The notes beneath the pieces were generated by a model, which was given only the letters and a program-made list of their open reading frames with translations, ran no database searches and had not been told where the DNA came from. Both the position numbers and the translations under genes were made by a program. Below are positions 59,019 to 64,000 of a stretch of 64,000 nt of DNA, one piece after another. The DNA is from an uncultured Clostridia bacterium (GTDB lineage: Bacteria; Bacillota; Clostridia; Christensenellales; Borkfalkiaceae): NCBI GenBank assembly GCA_947595585.1, contig CANQET010000006.1, positions 40,290 to 104,289 on the forward strand, read 5' to 3'. Numbering within the stretch: position 1 is the stretch's first letter; each line of letters begins with the position of its first letter.

Positions 59019-61571
59019 ATGAAATCTATACAAAAGAATTACAGAAAATCCATTCTGTGGTTTTTCCTTGCATTCTGTTGCATCTGCGCTTGTGCAATCT
59101 TTGCGAATGTTTACATAAAGGCAAACGCGGATGTAAAAAGTTCCGAAAGTACAGCTTCAACGTTATTTTTGCCTTCTTCCTACGAACAGTACCTCGAGCT
59201 GCAGTCGCCCAAAGACCTCGCGATCGACGACGGGCATATCGCCATTGCCGACGGCAACCATATCTATCTCTGCGACCGCGAAAAACAGGAGTGGCGGATG
59301 TATACATACGGCATCGATTCTTCTTCGTTCGGCAAGATCCAATTTTCGAACGGCCTGTTGTATTTTACCGACGCCTCGATGAAGTTGCACACCCTCGACC
59401 CCAAGGCCGAGGAACTCAAGGAGGAAGATCTTTCCTACAGCCTTTCGAATTTTGCGATCGTCGGCGGCAAACTCTATGGCACGACGACCGTAAATACAAC
59501 TGCCTCGCTCTACGCCCTTGATCCTGACGGCTCGACGTCTATTCCCCAGACGATCCCGCTACAAACCGATTTACCCGTACAGCTTCCCATGGCCTATGCG
59601 GAGGGCGATTTGTATTATGCCGTCAAGAACCTCATCTTCAGCGTGGATTCCGCAACGGACCAGCAGAGCGACTTCCTCACGCTGCAAAACAACAGCCTGA
59701 TCTCGCCTTCCGCGATCGCCGTCCTCGGCGAGCACCTCTATTATACGGATAGCACGGGCCTGTATTGCGCCGATATCGTCGGGGCGGGGGCGCAAAGAGT
59801 CCCCGAGGCCGTGGTGCAGGGCGAGGGATTTTCCGCGCTCACCGTGCACGGGGACAAGCTCTATGTGCTCTGCGGCAAGGCCGTGCGCGAATTCGATCCC
59901 GGGACCAAGGCCTTCACGGACTATGAGATCTCCTCGACTTCGGCCTCGGTCAATCGGCTCTGCGGGGCGGTGGATACGGCGCGTGCAGGCGGGCTGCTCG
60001 TCACCGCCGATGCGGGCAACCGCCGTGTGACCGTCTACGACTTCGCGTCGGACACCTATTCCGAGATCCTGCCCCCCGATGTTGCCGCAGAATTTTCTCC
60101 CCGCTTCGTTGCGACGGACGGGAACATCATCGCCGCGGCGACCGAGCGGGCGATCTACACCTGTACCTACACGGGCGAGGCGCAAATGCAGTTCACTGCG
60201 GCGGAGACGTCGGGCGACAACACCGTGCGCGGCATCGCCTGCGTCTATGGCGCCGTCTACTATGTCACGGGCAATTCCTATGGCAAGGTGGGCGGCGAGA
60301 CCGTCTTCCACGACGGCTTCGGCTCCCCCGCGGCGCTCGCTTCGGACGTCTATGGCGACCTCTATGTCGCATACGATAACCACAGCGTCGTGCGGTTCAC
60401 CGAGCGGGAATTCATTTCGCAATATGGGGGCGTACAGCTTGACTTCACCCTGCCCGAAGATTATAAATCTCTGCGGGCGGATTTCGAGGGCAACCTCTAT
60501 TATTTGCGGGGGGGCTCCCTCTATTGTAACGGCAACGATGAGGCGCTTGCGACCGTCCGCGGCAAGGATTTCGTCTACACGACGCCCGATCCCGATCCCC
60601 TCTCCTTTGCCCTCGGGTTCGAAGACGACGAGGTGTTCTTCCTCTATGGGAGCTATCTCGTAAAGTCCGATGCCGACGCCATCGATATCCCCACGCTCAA
60701 CGAGATCCCCGCGGATGGGGTGCGTGCGGCCGTGTTTACCGTCCATGCGGCGGAGGGGCTGCTCGTGGAGATCCCCGCGGGCACGATCGGGATCCGCACC
60801 GATCTCGATGCCTTAAAGGCCGAGGACCCCGCCTATTTCCCCTATTCCTCCTACTATCGCACGTCCGAAGCCAAGCTCGGCGTGCTCCTCGGGGTCAAGG
60901 ACGGCTACGCCCTCGTCGTGCTCTACGAGATCGGGGAGAGCGACCGCGTCTACACCGCGAACCTCTTCCGTTTCGACCCCGAAAGCGGCGAAGGGCTCCT
61001 TCCCACCGAACAATATTGGACGCCCGAAACAGAGCCCCCTGTGCGCTATCTTTCGAGCACCGTGGGCGCTTACGACTTCCCCTGCATGCACGAAGCATTG
61101 CGCGAGACGCCCTTCGAACGGGGCGCCAAAGTGCTCGTGGAGGGCTACGTCACCCTCGATGAAGAGCACGTCTATGCGCTCGTATGCGGAACTTCGCGCA
61201 CGGAGACACGGGGGTATGTACCCGCCTCGTATCTCACCGAGGTGCCCGTATCCGAGGAGCAAGGCGCCTCGTTTGAGCCCGCCTACCTCAAAGAAAATAG
61301 GGAGGGTACCCTCTTTACGGCCGACGACGGCACCACGATCACGGTGACCGAACGCACGCGGGCGGAGTTCTACGCCAATCCCGACGGCACCTATACCGCC
61401 CGTATCGTGAAGGACGGCAAGGAGTATAGGGCGACCGTCTCGGAGAGCGCGATCGACCGCGGCGAGAGCGATGCGCTGCGCATCTCGCTCATCATCATCC
61501 TGAGCGTGCTCGCCCTCATCATCATCGGCGTCTACTTCTTCACCCTGCCCCGCAAGCGGAAAGATACGTAA
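59019..61571 (+). CDS. Membrane-anchored beta-propeller-like protein B
   Basis: The 850-residue protein starts with a basic segment and a hydrophobic helix (ILWFFLAFCCICACAIFANVYI). It carries the same propeller region as gene A (about residues 45-565), then a 220-residue strand-rich part with two SH3-like stretches (KVLVEGYVTLDEEHVYALVCGTSRTETRGYVPASYL) and ends in a membrane helix (ISLIIILSVLALIIIGVYFFTL) with a basic tail. I start at the ATG at 59019, which has AAGGA seven bases before it; the ATG at 59001 has none. It is the likely complete paralogue of the pair. Ligand or substrate is unknown. Confidence 0.84.
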   Translation: MKSIQKNYRKSILWFFLAFCCICACAIFANVYIKANADVKSSESTASTLFLPSSYEQYLELQSPKDLAIDDGHIAIADGNHIYLCDREKQEWRMYTYGIDSSSFGKIQFSNGLLYFTDASMKLHTLDPKAEELKEEDLSYSLSNFAIVGGKLYGTTTVNTTASLYALDPDGSTSIPQTIPLQTDLPVQLPMAYAEGDLYYAVKNLIFSVDSATDQQSDFLTLQNNSLISPSAIAVLGEHLYYTDSTGLYCADIVGAGAQRVPEAVVQGEGFSALTVHGDKLYVLCGKAVREFDPGTKAFTDYEISSTSASVNRLCGAVDTARAGGLLVTADAGNRRVTVYDFASDTYSEILPPDVAAEFSPRFVATDGNIIAAATERAIYTCTYTGEAQMQFTAAETSGDNTVRGIACVYGAVYYVTGNSYGKVGGETVFHDGFGSPAALASDVYGDLYVAYDNHSVVRFTEREFISQYGGVQLDFTLPEDYKSLRADFEGNLYYLRGGSLYCNGNDEALATVRGKDFVYTTPDPDPLSFALGFEDDEVFFLYGSYLVKSDADAIDIPTLNEIPADGVRAAVFTVHAAEGLLVEIPAGTIGIRTDLDALKAEDPAYFPYSSYYRTSEAKLGVLLGVKDGYALVVLYEIGESDRVYTANLFRFDPESGEGLLPTEQYWTPETEPPVRYLSSTVGAYDFPCMHEALRETPFERGAKVLVEGYVTLDEEHVYALVCGTSRTETRGYVPASYLTEVPVSEEQGASFEPAYLKENREGTLFTADDGTTITVTERTRAEFYANPDGTYTARIVKDGKEYRATVSESAIDRGESDALRISLIIILSVLALIIIGVYFFTLPRKRKDT

Positions 61572-61590
61572 AATCTCACCCCATATCATA

Positions 61591-61619
61591 AAAACGGCTT
61601 CTTCGGAAGCCGTTTTTCA
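61591..61619 (+). terminator. Intrinsic terminator after propeller gene B
   Basis: AAAACGGCTTC and GAAGCCGTTTTT form an 11-pair stem with a four-base loop and a T run. It isolates murG from the upstream genes. Confidence 0.92.
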
Positions 61620-61639
61620 ATAAAAATCCAAGCGCTTCA

Positions 61640-61645
61640 TATACT
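61640..61645 (+). promoter_or_regulatory. -10 box of murG, leaderless arrangement
   Basis: TATACT (61640-61645) ends six bases before the murG ATG (61652). The -35 region is weak (TTCAAT with an 18-base spacer). No ribosome binding site is possible in this arrangement. Confidence 0.55.
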
Positions 61646-61651
61646 GATATC

Positions 61652-62701
61652 ATGAAGCGCATTTTGTTTACGGGCGGCGGGAGCGCGGGGCACGTCGTCC
61701 CCAATCTCGCCATCATGCACGAGCTCCGCTACAGCTACGCCCTCTCCTATATGGGGACGGGCGGCATCGAAAAAAGGCTCGTAACTTCTTCCGGTTTCCC
61801 CTTTCTCGAAGTCGATTGCCCCAAGCTCGTCCGTGCCTTCACCCCGCAAAATCTCAAGATCCCCTTCCTTCTTCATCGTGCAAAACGCAAGGCCCTTGCC
61901 GCCTTGAAGGCCGCCCCGCCCGATCTCGTCTTCTCCAAGGGCGGCTTTGCGAGTTATCCCGCCGTGTGGGCCGCATCTAAGCTCGGGGTGCCCGTCATCA
62001 CCCACGAGAGCGACCTCTCCCCGGGGCTATGCACCCGCCTCATCGCGAAGAAGTGCCGATACGTGCTCACTTCTTTTCCCGAGACGGCCCAAAAATTTGC
62101 GAACGGCAGATGGACGGGCTCCCCGGTGCGTCGGGAAGTCCTCTCGGGCGAACGCAGCCGTGCGCGCAAGAAATTCGGCCTTCCCAAGGAGGGGAACGTC
62201 CTGCTCGTCTTCGGCGGCGGGAGCGGCAGCCGTGCCCTCAACGAGGCCGTAGCGCATCATCTCGAAGCGCTGCTTCCCACCCTTTCCATCCTGCATCTCG
62301 CGGGGCGGGAGGCGCAGGAGATGCGCTTGGAAAAGGGAGGCGTCTACCTCAGAAAACCCTTCGAGGAAGATATGGGCAGCGCGTATGCGGCGGCGGACGC
62401 CGTGCTCTCCCGTGCGGGCAGCAACACGATCTTCGAGCTCCTCGCCCTCAAGAAGCCCGCCCTGCTCGTCCCCCTCGGCAAGAACTCCCGCGGCGACCAA
62501 GCCGAGAATGCGGCGTATTTCGAAAGACGGGGGCTGTGCCGCGTCTTGCCCGAAGACCGCCTCGAAGATCTTCCCGCTGCCCTCTCTTCCCTCCTCCTCG
62601 ACCGAGCGCTTCGCGAAAATCTCGCGGCGTCCGATCACGCGAGCGGCACCGAACGTGCGATCGCGGCGATCGAAGCCGTCCTCGGCGGGGCGAGCGTGTA
62701 A
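61652..62701 (+). CDS. murG: UDP-GlcNAc:lipid-linked MurNAc-pentapeptide transferase
   Basis: MurG makes lipid II from lipid I on the inner face of the membrane. The 349 residues show FTGGGSAGHVVPNLAI, SKGGFASYPAVWAA, THESDLSPG and the C-terminal donor site LSRAGSNTIFELLALKKPALLVPLGKNSRGDQAENA. The gene stands alone, away from a mur/fts cluster, which suggests either a relocated single copy or a second copy. No Shine-Dalgarno sequence is present, and the -10 box lies directly before the ATG. Its 3' end overlaps the converging yunB gene by 67 bases. Confidence 0.93.
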   Translation: MKRILFTGGGSAGHVVPNLAIMHELRYSYALSYMGTGGIEKRLVTSSGFPFLEVDCPKLVRAFTPQNLKIPFLLHRAKRKALAALKAAPPDLVFSKGGFASYPAVWAASKLGVPVITHESDLSPGLCTRLIAKKCRYVLTSFPETAQKFANGRWTGSPVRREVLSGERSRARKKFGLPKEGNVLLVFGGGSGSRALNEAVAHHLEALLPTLSILHLAGREAQEMRLEKGGVYLRKPFEEDMGSAYAAADAVLSRAGSNTIFELLALKKPALLVPLGKNSRGDQAENAAYFERRGLCRVLPEDRLEDLPAALSSLLLDRALRENLAASDHASGTERAIAAIEAVLGGASV

Positions 62702-63333
62702 CCTTCGCCGAAGAGATCTGCCTGCAAAAAGCTATCCGGAACCTTGCCCACGAGCACGCTTTCGCAGATGAGAACTTCGGTGAGCGAAGCAAAGTTGCTT
62801 GTCCCCGAGGGCAGGATGATGGAGATATCGGCGACGATCTCGAGGTAGACGGAGTGCTTGGTCTGGTTGATCCCCGCCTGTTCGAAGGCGGAGACGAATT
62901 TGCAGGCGACGTTGGAGATGGGCAGGATCTTCATGCGAAGTTTTGGCCCGAAGCCCACGAGCGTCCCGATGCCCGAAAAGGCGCCGAGGGGGATCTCCAC
63001 CCCGCTCTCGCTCATCGTCTGAAGGTTCTGCTGCGACATGTATGCGACGTCGCGCGCGATGCGGTTGATCTGCAAGGGATCCGAGGTGATGGCGACGATC
63101 TCCCCCGCCGCGTCCCGCTCGACGCGAATGAGCTCCTCGTAGCGCACTTCATCCGAGAGGGTGTAGTAGATGGCGTCGTTGACGGCGACCGTCGTCACCG
63201 AACGCATGTTGGCCTCCGCGACCGCCTTGACGATGCGCATGGCGTTGGCATGAAAGAGCACGACCATAAGGATCGTGAGCGCGGGAATGCAGATAAGAAG
63301 GATGCGCGTACGCATGCGGATGCGGTGCTTCAC
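62635..63333 (-). CDS. yunB: Sporulation protein YunB
   Basis: YunB is a mother-cell sporulation protein, needed for full spore function in Bacillus. The 232 residues have an N-terminal membrane anchor (ILLICIPALTILMVVLFHANAM) and the family blocks NDAIYYTLSDEVRYEELI, IPLGAFSGIGTLVGFGPKLRMKILPI and INQTKHSVYLEIVADISIILPSG. The start is a GTG at 63333 with GGATAGG before it; an ATG six codons later is an alternative. The last 67 bases overlap the murG 3' end on the opposite strand. I found no convincing mother-cell promoter. Confidence 0.88.
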   Translation of the reverse strand: MKHRIRMRTRILLICIPALTILMVVLFHANAMRIVKAVAEANMRSVTTVAVNDAIYYTLSDEVRYEELIRVERDAAGEIVAITSDPLQINRIARDVAYMSQQNLQTMSESGVEIPLGAFSGIGTLVGFGPKLRMKILPISNVACKFVSAFEQAGINQTKHSVYLEIVADISIILPSGTSNFASLTEVLICESVLVGKVPDSFLQADLFGEGYTLAPPRTASIAAIARSVPLA

Positions 63334-63506
63334 ACCCTATCCTATGCCCGTCCCATCCCCCATTATTCCCCGCCGAAGCCGAGGGAAATATTCCCTTTCC
63401 CACTTGAAAATGGGTGAAACAGACCCGCGTTTTTTGTATTCCGCCCCACCGTCTCCCGTAAAATTTGAAAAACTTACGCCTTTCTCGGGAAATTTTACCC
63501 AAATGA

Positions 63507-63535
63507 TTGCAATTTTTCCGAAGTTATGTTAGAAA
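63507..63535 (+). promoter_or_regulatory. Promoter of the structured leader RNA
   Basis: TTGCAA (63507-63512), a 17-base spacer and TAGAAA (63530-63535) place the start at about 63542, which is the first base of the long hairpin. The stretch 63334-63506 between the yunB start and this promoter shows nothing else. Confidence 0.6.
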
Positions 63536-63541
63536 AATTTT

Positions 63542-63690
63542 TGCGACACAATTCCATATTTTTTGATAAAAGCATGATACAACGGCATCGGTGTATCCTT
63601 TTTCCTTATGCTTTTATCAGTGGGAATTGTGTCGCAGCAATGAGGGTACTCATGCGGGCGTCCCCTCATTGGGGGCGTCCTTATTTTTTG
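63542..63690 (+). ncRNA. Structured RNA with switchable terminator, class unknown
   Basis: Three nested arms pair exactly: TGCGACACAATTCC (63542-63555) with 63623-63636, GATAAAAGCAT (63565-63575) with 63608-63618, and GATACA (63576-63581) with 63592-63597, in total 31 pairs in one long hairpin. A second hairpin GGGCGTCCCC/GGGGGCGTCC (63656-63680) is followed by TTATTTTTT, an intrinsic terminator. An alternative stem AATGAGGG (63639-63646) with CCCTCATT (63663-63670) would break that terminator. The zinc-ribbon gene follows at 63728. It may be a riboswitch-like leader or an independent small RNA. Confidence 0.75.
63656..63690 (+). terminator. Terminator inside the structured leader
   Basis: GGGCGTCCCC (63656-63665) pairs with GGGGGCGTCC (63671-63680), two G-T pairs included, and is followed by TTATTTTTT. 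It lies 27 bases before the ribosome binding site of the next gene. Confidence 0.82.
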
Positions 63691-63724
63691 CCCCGATTTT
63701 CCCGCAAATAACATTCGGAGGTAA

Positions 63725-64000
<276 letters not shown>

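Noticed and set aside
63542..63636. Long hairpin considered as a miniature transposon
   Set aside because: No target-site duplication flanks the 14-base ends and no second copy is seen in the window; promoter and terminator fit a transcript better.
63542..63690. Long hairpin considered as a retron or group II intron RNA
   Set aside because: No reverse transcriptase gene follows, and the arms are continuous rather than split by a branching-G region.

Overview
The window is about 60% GC and gene-dense. It looks like the chromosome of a Gram-positive, endospore-capable member of the Bacillota, class Clostridia. The evidence is a T-box leader on thrS, an L20-type leader on infC-rpmI-rplT, lysine/diaminopimelate synthesis by the DapL (aminotransferase) route, type III pantothenate kinase beside an ECF-type vitamin transporter, SpoVAC and YunB sporulation proteins, and no outer-membrane genes. 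A gut lineage near Christensenellales is my guess, not shown by the sequence.

Layout. 1-2.4 kb: asd-dapA-dapB, then tRNA-Thr. 2.6-7.6 kb: a GH3-GH13 glycosidase operon divergent from an M18 aminopeptidase. 7.7-12 kb: CPBP protease-rlmH-M14 peptidase-tadA, divergent from the two fumarase subunits, each unit ending in a tandem-repeat patch. 12-19.5 kb: one long operon, purA-dapF-pyrG-dapL-malQ-mscL. 19.6-26.5 kb: Nudix hydrolase, a glycosyltransferase/acyltransferase pair, infC-rpmI-rplT-trmH-yebC, and a small lipoprotein with an attenuated leader. 27-36 kb: thrS with T-box, a YtxC-position gene, leuS, an ATP-grasp ligase and a degenerate homoserine dehydrogenase homologue. 36-48 kb: coaX, an ECF S component, AT-rich secreted genes, nudF, an HPr/Crh-like protein, sdaA, a HAD phosphatase and spoVAC. 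48.5-57.2 kb: a phage-derived head and packaging module on the minus strand (late activator, large terminase, portal, scaffold-like protein, coat, connector-like and propeller-like proteins), preceded by a LexA-like box. 57-61.6 kb: two tandem, mosaic secreted beta-propeller-like proteins. 61.6-64 kb: murG, yunB, a strongly structured RNA with a switchable terminator, and the start of a zinc-ribbon protein.

How the parts work together. Lysine/DAP genes are split between asd-dapA-dapB and the purA operon (dapF, dapL), and feed peptidoglycan together with murG. The transporter-coaX-hom-like operon links vitamin uptake to CoA synthesis. Sigma-A type promoters (TTGACA, 17 bp spacer, TATAAT) are unusually easy to read, and most intergenic control signals can be placed.

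Five composite islands of dispersed GC-rich palindromic repeats (about 22.3, 26.7, 34.6, 40.9 and 47.8 kb) fill the large gene-free gaps. The most novel items are the switchable RNA at 63.54-63.69 kb, the tail-less SOS-type capsid module, the mosaic secreted propeller pair, the catalytically stripped homoserine dehydrogenase homologue, and a set of apparently leaderless genes.
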